From positions 1-5,698 of the forward strand of contig USCE01000092.1 in assembly GCA_900553105.1 (NCBI GenBank): a stretch of 5,698 bases of DNA, read 5' to 3'. Positions 1-5,698 of the stretch are shown here, one piece after another; positions within the stretch are counted from its first letter, which is position 1; each line of letters begins with the position of its first letter. Made by a program: the position numbers and the translations under genes. The notes under the pieces were generated by a model. The model was not told the DNA's origin. It saw only the letters and a program-made list of their open reading frames with translations, and did not search any database. Source of the stretch: an uncultured Sutterella sp. Lineage in GTDB: Bacteria; Pseudomonadota; Gammaproteobacteria; Burkholderiales; Burkholderiaceae_F.

Positions 1-47
1 GAGATAGGCTCCGGTCTCGTGGGCTCGGAGATGTGTATAAGAGACAG
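1..47. other. Nextera Read 2 / i7 adapter (sequencing artefact)
   Basis: This is not genomic sequence. Positions 14-28 match the Nextera i7-side primer site GTCTCGTGGGCTCGG, and 29-47 are the 19-base hyperactive Tn5 mosaic end AGATGTGTATAAGAGACAG. Positions 1-5 (GAGAT) match the end of the P7 primer, so positions 6-13 (AGGCTCCG) occupy the 8-base i7 index slot. From memory this corresponds to index N720. The genomic insert starts at position 48. The spurious plus-strand reading frame that starts at ATG 33 inside the mosaic end (MYKRQ...) is an adapter-driven shadow of lpxA and should be discarded. Confidence 0.98.
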
Positions 48-263
48 TTTTTTATCTTGCGGATCGCATCCGATGCTAGCATTCGGATAAAAAATATTGC
101 GCTCCCCGATGGTCGTATGACCGTGAATATTGACGTGCGAGAGCAGTTTACAACCGGCTCCCAACGTTACATTCGGGCCAATAATGCAAAATGGGCCCAC
201 CTCAACGTCATCGGCTAATTGTGCGGAAGGGTCAACAAGTGAGAAATGATGAATTTTTGCCAT
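48..263 (-). CDS. lpxA: UDP-N-acetylglucosamine acyltransferase LpxA, 3'-truncated
   Basis: LpxA catalyses the first step of lipid A synthesis, moving an (R)-3-hydroxyacyl chain from acyl carrier protein to the 3-OH of UDP-GlcNAc in the cytoplasm. Only the first 72 codons are present, out of about 260 in the family, because the insert ends at the adapter at 47/48. The fragment begins MAKIHHFSLVDPSAQL and shows the left-handed beta-helix hexapeptide pattern, with VGPFCIIGPNV near residues 22-32, the SHVNIHGHTTIG stretch at 42-53 and ASIGCDPQD at 62-70. These parts align with E. coli LpxA (IGPFCIVGPHV, SHVVVNGHTKIG, ASIGEVNQD). The catalytic histidine (His125 in E. coli) lies beyond the cut. 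The ATG at 261-263 is preceded by AAAGG (273-277), 9 nt upstream. The gene follows fabZ after an unusually long 94-bp gap containing a hairpin. It was easy to miss because it has no stop codon in the window. Confidence 0.95.
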
Positions 264-296
264 GTCGGATGACCTTTAGAGTGTTTATGTACTACC

Positions 297-335
297 GTAG
301 CGTTTAGGCACCAACGGGTCTGGCCTAAACGCTAC
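297..335 (-). repeat. Intercistronic bulged hairpin between fabZ and lpxA (REP-like)
   Basis: There is a perfect 13-base inverted repeat: GTAGCGTTTAGGC at 297-309 and GCCTAAACGCTAC at 323-335. Read on the minus (transcribed) strand, the stem continues past a 3-nt CAG bulge into ACC/GGT closed by a CGTT tetraloop. This gives about 16 base pairs in total. No U-run follows the stem on either strand, so it is not a canonical intrinsic terminator. The GTAG at the foot resembles the tetranucleotide that marks REP elements in other proteobacteria, but family membership is inference. It could equally be an mRNA processing or stability hairpin controlling lpxA relative to fabZ. Confidence 0.85.
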
Positions 336-357
336 CCCGATCGTCGTTCCTATGCTA

Positions 358-807
358 TTAGGCGGGTTTGCGACGAGCGCACATCATTTCTGCGCGACAA
401 GCAAGCTGACCGTCAACGGTCGCTTCAGCTTCAAACTTACCGATACCGGCACGGTCGCGGATGTATTTACAGGCAATGCGCAATTGATCGCCCGGCTCCA
501 CAACACGCTTAAAGCGGGCATTGTCGATCGCAGCAAAGTAAAAGAGCGAACCGTCGTTGCGTTCTTCTTCTGTCAAACGATCCAGAGCCAACATGGCGCA
601 GGCTTGGGCCATGGCTTCAATGATCAAAACACCGGGCATAACGGGGCAACCCGGGAAGTGACCGGTAAATTGCGGTTCATTGGCCGTGATATTTTTGATC
701 ACCACTGCCGTCGTTTTATCCTCAGAGATGCTCTCAACGCGATCAATTAACAAGAACGGATAGCGGTGAGGTAAAAATTTCATGATGTCATGAATGTTGT
801 ACTTCAT
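358..807 (-). CDS. fabZ: 3-hydroxyacyl-[acyl-carrier-protein] dehydratase FabZ
   Basis: FabZ dehydrates (R)-3-hydroxyacyl-ACP to trans-2-enoyl-ACP in the cytoplasmic type II fatty acid elongation cycle, and so competes with LpxA and LpxD for the same substrates. The 149-residue protein is of normal family length and is a single hot-dog fold. It has HRYPFLLIDRV at residues 14-24 and the active-site segment FTGHFPGCPVMPGVLIIEAM at 47-66. The predicted catalytic pair is His50 and Glu64, matching His54 and Glu68 of E. coli. The ATG at 805-807 overlaps the lpxD TGA (804-806) as ATGA, suggesting translational coupling. A good ribosome site, AGAAGG at 814-819, sits inside the end of lpxD with a 6-nt spacer. 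The gene is intact and looks ordinary. Confidence 0.97.
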   Translation of the reverse strand: MKYNIHDIMKFLPHRYPFLLIDRVESISEDKTTAVVIKNITANEPQFTGHFPGCPVMPGVLIIEAMAQACAMLALDRLTEEERNDGSLFYFAAIDNARFKRVVEPGDQLRIACKYIRDRAGIGKFEAEATVDGQLACRAEMMCARRKPA

Positions 808-1910
808 TGGTTACCTTCTTCTTTGGTAGATTTCAATTGTTCAACAGCACTTTCCAGTGCCTTAATTTGTTTACGAATTTCGGGCAGTCGACGAATCAAC
901 ACCGCTGAGCGCTCATAGTCGCGATTAGGCATGGCAGGAAAAATCCCCATCATGAGCTTGGTATCATCCTTGGGCCAGGCAGTCACGGTTGTGGCCGGTC
1001 CAATGGTGGCTCCGCTCGGAATCTTAATGTGACCGTTAATGTTTGCGGCACCACCTACAATCACATGATCGCCCAACGAGGTTGAGCCCGCAATGCTGGC
1101 AGCGCCTGCCATTACACAATGACGGCCGAGTTTGCAGTTGTGGGCAATTTGAATCAAGTTGTCGATCTTGGATCCTGCACCAATAACGGTGTCTTCCAAG
1201 GCACCGCGGTCTACGCAAGTGTTCGCACCGATTTCGACATCGTCTTCGATGGTCACGCCGCCGATTTGTGGAATCTTCACCCAAGTGCCTTCAAAGGGGG
1301 CAAAACCGAATCCGTCGCCCCCGATCACGCAACCGGATTGGAAAATGCAACGCGCCCCCACTTTACAGTCGTGCGCAATGGTCACGTTAGGATGCAATCG
1401 GGTGGACTCACCGATAACGCTTCGGGCACCGACGACGCTACCAGCACCGATCCAAGCGTGAGCCCCTACTACGGCATGATCTTCCACAACAGCACCAGCA
1501 TCGACTCGTGCCGTCGGATCCACTTTAGCGGTGACGGCAACATGAGCATGCGGATGAATACCGCTTTCAAACACTTCGAGCATGGATTGCACGACTTGAA
1601 GCGCAAACGCAAACCAAGCATACGGATCAGGCGTAATGATCATGGCTCGAGGATTGTCTGCACCATAAAGCTTTTCTTTATCTGCGGCACGCAAGACGAT
1701 GACGCCTGCCTGGCAAGTCTTGACCTCGTCGATAAATTTAGGATTGGCTAAAAATGCGACTTCATCGGATTTGGCATGCGTGAGCGAGCCGACCGAGCGA
1801 ACGGCCACGCCTTCATACGGGCCGACCAATTTTTGTGCCAGGCGCCCCTCACTTTGACGCGTGACGGCGGCCACGAGCATTTCAATGGGATAGGCTTGAC
1901 GAACTTGCAT
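804..1910 (-). CDS. lpxD: UDP-3-O-(3-hydroxyacyl)glucosamine N-acyltransferase LpxD
   Basis: LpxD adds the second (R)-3-hydroxyacyl chain, N-linked at the 2-amino group, to UDP-3-O-acylglucosamine, the third step of lipid A synthesis in the cytoplasm. The 368-residue protein has an N-terminal uridine-binding domain (about 1-115, with FLANPKF at 53-59 like FMVNPKY in E. coli). A left-handed beta-helix of hexapeptide repeats follows (about 120-310, with GGDGFGF at 197-203 and KIPQIG at 212-217), and then a charged C-terminal helix (about 333-365). The predicted catalytic base is His257 in QIAHN, equivalent to E. coli His239. It is about 27 residues longer than the E. coli enzyme (341). The tail (GIFPAMPNRDYERSAVLIRR) resembles betaproteobacterial LpxD more than the enterobacterial form. 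The ATG at 1908-1910 lies 3 bp after the skp stop and has a strong site AGGGAAG (1917-1923) inside the end of skp. Confidence 0.97.
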   Translation of the reverse strand: MQVRQAYPIEMLVAAVTRQSEGRLAQKLVGPYEGVAVRSVGSLTHAKSDEVAFLANPKFIDEVKTCQAGVIVLRAADKEKLYGADNPRAMIITPDPYAWFAFALQVVQSMLEVFESGIHPHAHVAVTAKVDPTARVDAGAVVEDHAVVGAHAWIGAGSVVGARSVIGESTRLHPNVTIAHDCKVGARCIFQSGCVIGGDGFGFAPFEGTWVKIPQIGGVTIEDDVEIGANTCVDRGALEDTVIGAGSKIDNLIQIAHNCKLGRHCVMAGAASIAGSTSLGDHVIVGGAANINGHIKIPSGATIGPATTVTAWPKDDTKLMMGIFPAMPNRDYERSAVLIRRLPEIRKQIKALESAVEQLKSTKEEGNQ

Positions 1911-1913
1911 CGA

Positions 1914-2408
1914 TTACTTCCCTAAACGTTTAATGACCTTGTCGGTGATGTCGGCATTGGGGCCCACATAAACGGCTTCTTGCAAAATGAGGTCATATTT
2001 TTCTTGTTCGGCAATCTCGCGGATGATGTCGTTGCTACGCATCAAAATGTTTTGCAACTCCTCATTACGGCGACGATTTAAATCTTCGCGCAATTCACGC
2101 TCACGACGCTTGAGCTGGCGTTCACTGTCGGCGAGTTTACGTTCGGCGGCAATGCGCTCGGTTTTACTCATCTTCGAGGCACGCTTTTGAAATTTTTCGA
2201 CATCAGACTTGAGCGTTTTCGCGGAAATCGATAACGACTTTTCTTGCGAAGCGAATTCTTTTTCCAGATTCTTTTGCGCTTCGATCGCAGCCGCGCTTTC
2301 GCGCAAAATTCGGTCGGGATTCACAACGCCGATTTTCGTGTCAGCCACAGCCGCTTGAGTGGCTAGCCCCAACACGCAAAGCGAGGTAAAAATCCATTTT
2401 TTATTCAT
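1914..2408 (-). CDS. skp: Periplasmic OMP chaperone Skp/OmpH
   Basis: Skp is a periplasmic trimeric chaperone that holds unfolded outer-membrane proteins after Sec export and delivers them toward the BAM complex. The protein is 164 residues (E. coli precursor 161). It has a Sec signal peptide (MNKKWIFTSLCVLGLATQAA...) with a likely signal peptidase I site after AVA at residue 22. The mature part opens with the DTKIGVVNPDRIL strand typical of the OmpH family. A highly charged Lys/Glu/Arg-rich helical region from about 39 to 130 would form the tentacle arms, and the C-terminal strand YDLILQEAVYV closes the body. I chose the ATG at 2406-2408. An in-frame TTG at 2433-2435 would add nine residues ahead of the signal peptide and lacks support. 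The gene sits between bamA and lpxD, its usual place. Confidence 0.95.
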   Translation of the reverse strand: MNKKWIFTSLCVLGLATQAAVADTKIGVVNPDRILRESAAAIEAQKNLEKEFASQEKSLSISAKTLKSDVEKFQKRASKMSKTERIAAERKLADSERQLKRRERELREDLNRRRNEELQNILMRSNDIIREIAEQEKYDLILQEAVYVGPNADITDKVIKRLGK

Positions 2409-2418
2409 ATTGTGCTGT

Positions 2419-2423
2419 TCTCC
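2419..2423 (-). promoter_or_regulatory. Ribosome-binding site of skp (decides the start)
   Basis: GGAGA on the minus strand lies 10 nt upstream of the ATG at 2406-2408. It falls inside the nine-codon extension that a TTG start at 2433-2435 would need, which argues for the ATG. The spacing is slightly long. The site lies just downstream of the palindrome at 2434-2469, so that hairpin could leave it exposed in the mRNA. Confidence 0.7.
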
Positions 2424-2433
2424 ATGTACGCAC

Positions 2434-2469
2434 AAGGGAAAGCGGGTGAAATTTCAACCACTTTCCCTT
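2434..2469 (-). repeat. 36-nt near-perfect palindrome between bamA and skp
   Basis: The arms AAGGGAAAG (2434-2442) and CTTTCCCTT (2461-2469) are perfect 9-base complements. The interior is also symmetric about 2451/2452, including the centre GAAATTTC (2448-2455). Only two of 18 symmetric pairs mismatch: 2443/2460 and 2446/2457. The first of these becomes a U-G wobble in the minus-strand transcript. Neither side is followed by a U-run (minus strand continues GTGCGTAC), so it is a poor intrinsic terminator. As RNA it would be a long intercistronic stem-loop directly upstream of the skp ribosome site. As DNA it could be a dyad binding site. The rest of the 98-bp gap shows no convincing promoter. 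Confidence 0.85.
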
Positions 2470-2506
2470 TGATCCGGTTCGGCCTTACGCCCTCTCGGAA
2501 ACAGAC

Positions 2507-4846
2507 TTAGAAGCCTGTTCCAATTTGGAATTGGAAGCGTTCGACTTCGTCGCCTTCCTTATCGTTGAGCGGAGCCGCAATGCTGAACTTCAACGGGCCT
2601 AAGGGCGAAATCCAGGCTACACCGATACCGACGGAGTAGCGCAGATCACCAAAATCAATCTTCATGCTGTCTTCAACACGACCGGCCTCGTTATAAGAGT
2701 CACCCCAGACCCAACCGCCGTCCAAGAAAGTGAACCAGCGCAAGGTGCGGTCGGCACCCGGCAACGGCATTAATAGTTCAACTGAGAAGTTTAACGACGC
2801 TTGACCACCGGCATTCGAATCATCATCTCCCGTAGTACCATAGTCCTTCGGACCTAAACTCGAATTTTCGAAGCCACGCACACTACCGATACCGCCAGCG
2901 TAGAAGTTCTTGAAGAACGGATAGGCTTTACCACCCCAGCTGTCGCCGTAACCTACCTCTCCATTAAAGGCAAGCGTTAAGTCCTTGGTCATGGGCCAGT
3001 AGTGTTGCAATTGATAGCTGGCACGATAGTAGCGAAGATCCAACACCGGGAACGTTACTTCACCGGAGAAGCGTTGGTAGGTACCGCGGGTCGGCGCCAA
3101 GGCATTATCACGACTGTCGCGTGACCAACCGATCGTCGCGGCCACTGCATGAGGATCCTCTCCAAAATCGTCTACATATTGTTTATAGCGTCTAGGTGCT
3201 CCGGTACCTGCATCAACAGATGTACTTTCCCACTTCAAACCGAGGAACACTCGATCGTACTCGGTAAACGGAATACCCCAGTTAATGGAGGCACCGAGCG
3301 TTTCGTATTCGACATCATCGGCAATTTCCAATTCGTCCATGTCCACGCGTCTGTCGTAGACGCTGATGGAGCGGGAAATACCTTCGGGCGTAATGTACGG
3401 TTCGGTCAATGACACTGCATATGTGCGAGAGCTGTCTGACGTATTGACTTCAGCACTGAAGGCCTTACCAGTACCGAAAATGTTATTTTGCGAGAAGCCC
3501 CCCGACAAAATCACACCGTCACTCGTGGAGTAACCTGCCCCCAAGCTCACGCTTCCCGTGGGGCGCTCTTTCACCACAACTTCCAAGTCCACCTGGTCGC
3601 GCGTACCGGGCACAGGCTTGGGCTCAACCGTCACAGAATCAAAGAAACCCAAACGGTCAATACGGTCACGCGAAAGCTTCACGGAATCACTGTCAAACCA
3701 AGAGGCTTCATATTGACGCACTTCACGACGAATCACTTCGTCTTGCGTCTTACTGTTGCCGGAAATGTTCACGCGGCGCACGTAGGCGCGACGTCCTGGG
3801 TCAATCGTGTAAACGATCTTCGCTTCATTGGGACCGGTGACCACAGGCGTGGGACGCGCCGTTGCAAAGGCGTAACCCAACGTCGTGAGCTTATCGACCA
3901 TTGCCGTGGAAGCGTTATTGATCACTTCGGCGTTGTAGATCGAATCATTTTCGATTTCGATTAACGATTCAAGTTCAGACTGCAACCCGAGCATGTCGCC
4001 CGTTAACTCGACGCCCGAGATACGATACTGAGCCCCTTCGGTCACGTTAATCGTAATAAAGATGTCTTTTTTGTTCGGTGCAATGGAGACTTGGACACTG
4101 TCGACTTTAAAGTCCAAGTAACCAGAATTCAGATAATACGAACGAATCGCTTCGATGTCGGCGGCCAGTTTTTCACGAGAATAGAGGTCGCCCTTGGTAT
4201 ACCAAGACATCCAGCCCGAAGGCGTCAAGGACATCTGTTCGCTCAAATCATCATCGCTCATAATGTGGTTGCCCACAAAGCGAATGGATTTAATACTGGC
4301 GGCTTCCCCTTCGTCAACCACCATCGACAAACGTACACGGTTACGATCTAACGGCGTAACCGTCGTCTTTACATCAACGCCGTAGTAACCGCGAGCCAAA
4401 TATTGGCGGCGGATTTCTTGGTCGGCGCGATCAAGCGTTGCATAGTCAAAAATTCGACCTTCGGCCAGCCCCACGTCACGGAAGCTTTGCTCAATGGCCG
4501 TGTTATCAAATGCTCGAATGCCTTGCGTGGAGATAGAAGCCACGGCAGGACGTTCTTGAACGATGACGACAAGTACATCACCTTCACGCTCTAAGCGAAT
4601 GTCACGGAAAAGTCCGGAACCGTAGAGCGAGTGAATGGCCGAGTTACCCAACTCGTGCGTATAGGTGTCACCTACTTGAAACGGCAAGTGTGAGAGCACC
4701 GTACCGGGCTCCGTTCTGGCAATGCCGTCAATGCGGATATCGCGAATTTGGAAGTCACCGGGCGCAGCAGCAGCGCTCGCGGCAACGGTCATCATCATAA
4801 GAGCTGCCGCAACTGAGCGGCAAACGGGAGAAACTTTGACGTTCAT
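2507..4846 (-). CDS. bamA: Outer membrane protein assembly factor BamA
   Basis: BamA is the central Omp85-family subunit of the BAM complex, folding and inserting beta-barrel proteins into the outer membrane. Residue numbers here count from the GTG at 4853-4855 (782 aa). A Sec signal peptide covers about 1-31, with cleavage near ASAAA. Five POTRA domains follow at roughly 35-102, 103-183, 186-275, 276-354 and 357-430, the later ones opening with IRFVGN, GVELTG and VNISGN. The 16-strand barrel spans about 435-782. It carries the conserved loop-6 motif VRGF at 659-662 followed by SSLGPKD, and the C-terminal strand ends FQFQIGTGF with the terminal Phe expected of an outer-membrane beta-signal. 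Length is near the family norm (E. coli 810). I prefer the ATG at 4844-4846 (779 aa) over the GTG three codons upstream. Neither has a recognisable Shine-Dalgarno, so the start is uncertain by three residues. It lies 25 bp downstream of the rseP stop, consistent with cotranscription. Confidence 0.97.
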   Translation of the reverse strand: MNVKVSPVCRSVAAALMMMTVAASAAAAPGDFQIRDIRIDGIARTEPGTVLSHLPFQVGDTYTHELGNSAIHSLYGSGLFRDIRLEREGDVLVVIVQERPAVASISTQGIRAFDNTAIEQSFRDVGLAEGRIFDYATLDRADQEIRRQYLARGYYGVDVKTTVTPLDRNRVRLSMVVDEGEAASIKSIRFVGNHIMSDDDLSEQMSLTPSGWMSWYTKGDLYSREKLAADIEAIRSYYLNSGYLDFKVDSVQVSIAPNKKDIFITINVTEGAQYRISGVELTGDMLGLQSELESLIEIENDSIYNAEVINNASTAMVDKLTTLGYAFATARPTPVVTGPNEAKIVYTIDPGRRAYVRRVNISGNSKTQDEVIRREVRQYEASWFDSDSVKLSRDRIDRLGFFDSVTVEPKPVPGTRDQVDLEVVVKERPTGSVSLGAGYSTSDGVILSGGFSQNNIFGTGKAFSAEVNTSDSSRTYAVSLTEPYITPEGISRSISVYDRRVDMDELEIADDVEYETLGASINWGIPFTEYDRVFLGLKWESTSVDAGTGAPRRYKQYVDDFGEDPHAVAATIGWSRDSRDNALAPTRGTYQRFSGEVTFPVLDLRYYRASYQLQHYWPMTKDLTLAFNGEVGYGDSWGGKAYPFFKNFYAGGIGSVRGFENSSLGPKDYGTTGDDDSNAGGQASLNFSVELLMPLPGADRTLRWFTFLDGGWVWGDSYNEAGRVEDSMKIDFGDLRYSVGIGVAWISPLGPLKFSIAAPLNDKEGDEVERFQFQIGTGF

Positions 4847-4871
4847 TTTATTCACAAGTTGAGCGGATGGC

Positions 4872-5661
4872 CTATTCTAGCAATCTTAAGAGGTCATTGG
4901 TTAGTGCTAAAGCAGTCAAAGCAAGCACAATTAACAAACCGAGCTTTTGCCCAGCCTGCATCCACTTGTCAGAAACAGGTCGCCCGCGAACAATTTCCAC
5001 CAAATAATACAGCAGGTGGCCACCATCTAACAAAGGAATCGGTAACAAATTCAGCAGTCCTAAGCTCACGGAAATCATAGCTAAAAAGGACAAATACACG
5101 CGCCAGCCCATCTGAGCAGACTTACCCGCATAGTCGGCAATGGTAATGGGGCCGGAAAGTGTCTTCGTGCTCGCCTCGCCGACAATCATCGATTTCACGG
5201 CAATATAGGTAGTTTTCGTTATGGAGGCCATCCGATCGAGCCCGCTCATCACGCCTTCAATCGGACCCTTCTTAATCCAAATGAGATCAGGCTTAATGCC
5301 GACGCGAACACCGATCACGGGTTTTGTCACTTGACCACCCTGCCCGTCATCGACCGTTTGCACGCGTGCGACCACATGCACATCCCGTACGTCACCCTGC
5401 TCATCTTTAAGCGTTAAAACTACGCCGCGCGATCCCGAAGTACCGATGCGCTCGATCAGCTCTTTGACGGACAAACCGAAAAAGCCGTCCGCAGCCAACA
5501 CTGCGTCACCAGCCTTAATGCCCGCGGCATCGGCCGCCGAGCCCAGCTCAACCTGTACAAACAACGGATCGCCGTAATGGAATCGAATGCCAAGTTGCTC
5601 AAAAGGCGATGGAGCATCTTCTTCGAGCTTTAAGGACGAGAGGTCAAAATCAACCGTAAAC
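4872..5661 (-). CDS. rseP: RseP/YaeL-family intramembrane zinc metalloprotease, 5'-truncated
   Basis: RseP is a site-2 protease in the inner membrane. In E. coli it cleaves the anti-sigma factor RseA after DegS has cut it, releasing the envelope-stress sigma factor, and it also clears signal peptide remnants. Only the last 262 complete codons remain (family about 450), starting FTVDFDLSS. The N-terminal HExxH zinc motif, first transmembrane segment and most or all of PDZ1 are missing. Seen here are a PDZ domain (about residues 30-100 of the fragment, with ELGSAADAAGIKAGD), the segment leading to a transmembrane helix (about 185-207), the third zinc ligand in NLLPIPLLDGGHL (Asp212), and a final transmembrane helix (about 238-257). 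The first six residues of the full-length reading frame (MCIRDR, from 5678) are translated almost entirely from the adapter and do not belong to the protein. The stop is TAG at 4872-4874. Confidence 0.96.
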
Positions 5662-5698
5662 CTGTCTCTTATACACATCTGACGCTGCCGACGATAAG
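5662..5698. other. Nextera Read 1 / i5 adapter (sequencing artefact)
   Basis: Positions 5662-5680 are the reverse complement of the Tn5 mosaic end (CTGTCTCTTATACACATCT). Positions 5681-5694 (GACGCTGCCGACGA) are the reverse complement of the Nextera i5-side primer site. The last four bases, TAAG, fall where the i5 index begins. From memory they fit an index ending CTTA such as S521, but four bases cannot settle it. Genomic sequence ends at 5661. With the opposite adapter at the left end, the window has the layout of one P7-insert-P5 library molecule, or of a contig whose ends were built from untrimmed read-through. Confidence 0.98.

Noticed and set aside
286..314. Possible sigma-70 promoter for lpxA (TTGGTG, 17-bp spacer, TACATA on the minus strand)
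   Set aside because: Each hexamer matches the consensus at only about three of six positions, and the -35 part lies inside the hairpin arm. Not strong enough to list as a feature.
1119..1751. 210-codon plus-strand reading frame antisense to lpxD
   Set aside because: It lies wholly inside lpxD, whose protein is strongly recognisable. The antisense product has no familiar motif, and it looks like a shadow frame. The same applies to the shorter plus-strand frames inside fabZ, skp and bamA.
2409..2435. Nine-residue N-terminal extension of skp from a TTG start
   Set aside because: It would place polar residues (CVHGEQHN) before the signal peptide, uses a rare start, and contains the GGAGA site that serves the downstream ATG.
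2497..2521. Short imperfect hairpin around the bamA stop codon (GGAAACAG with CTGTTCC)
   Set aside because: The stem is only 7 bp with a bulged base and a 10-nt loop, no U-run follows, and half of it is bamA coding sequence. Likely incidental.
2520..2534. Inverted repeat CCAATT-TGG-AATTGG at the 3' end of bamA
   Set aside because: It encodes the alternating FQFQI residues of the conserved C-terminal beta-strand, so repeated codons explain the symmetry.
29..5680. 19-bp terminal inverted repeats flanking 5.6 kb, as in a Tn5-type composite transposon
   Set aside because: The repeats are the engineered mosaic end joined to Nextera primer sites and index bases. No transposase is present, the interior is core operon genes, and the adjacent 9 bases (TTTTTTATC left, ACCGTAAAC right) are not a target duplication.

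Overview
The window is a fragment of an envelope-biogenesis operon from a Gram-negative proteobacterium, flanked at both ends by Illumina Nextera (Tn5 transposase) library adapters. All real genes lie on the minus strand. In transcription order, right to left, they are rseP (5' end cut off), bamA, skp/ompH, lpxD, fabZ and lpxA (3' end cut off). This order is classical for Beta- and Gammaproteobacteria. The LpxD C-terminal tail and the FabZ and LpxA N-termini look closer to Burkholderiales (Betaproteobacteria) than to enterobacteria. A gut-type Sutterellaceae-like lineage is a guess from sequence feel only.

Layout: 1-47 is adapter, with an 8-base i7 index and a short P7 tail. 48-263 is the first 72 codons of lpxA. 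264-357 is a 94-bp gap holding a 16-bp bulged hairpin (297-335). 358-807 is fabZ, overlapping lpxD (804-1910) by an ATGA. Three bases separate lpxD from skp (1914-2408). 2409-2506 is a 98-bp gap with a 36-nt near-perfect palindrome (2434-2469). 2507-4846 is bamA, 25 bp downstream of the rseP stop. 4872-5661 is the C-terminal 262 codons of rseP. 5662-5698 is the opposite Nextera adapter.

How the genes work together: LpxA, LpxD and FabZ share the (R)-3-hydroxyacyl-ACP pool. LpxA and LpxD use it to acylate lipid A precursors, while FabZ dehydrates it toward phospholipid fatty acids. Skp chaperones unfolded outer-membrane proteins across the periplasm, and BamA inserts them into the outer membrane. 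RseP is the intramembrane protease that, in species with that pathway, releases the envelope stress sigma factor when this assembly line fails.

I see no undescribed system here. The observations that most deserve attention are the adapter contamination at both ends, which creates false open reading frames (one fused to rseP, one antisense to lpxA), and two natural intercistronic hairpins that are not canonical terminators.
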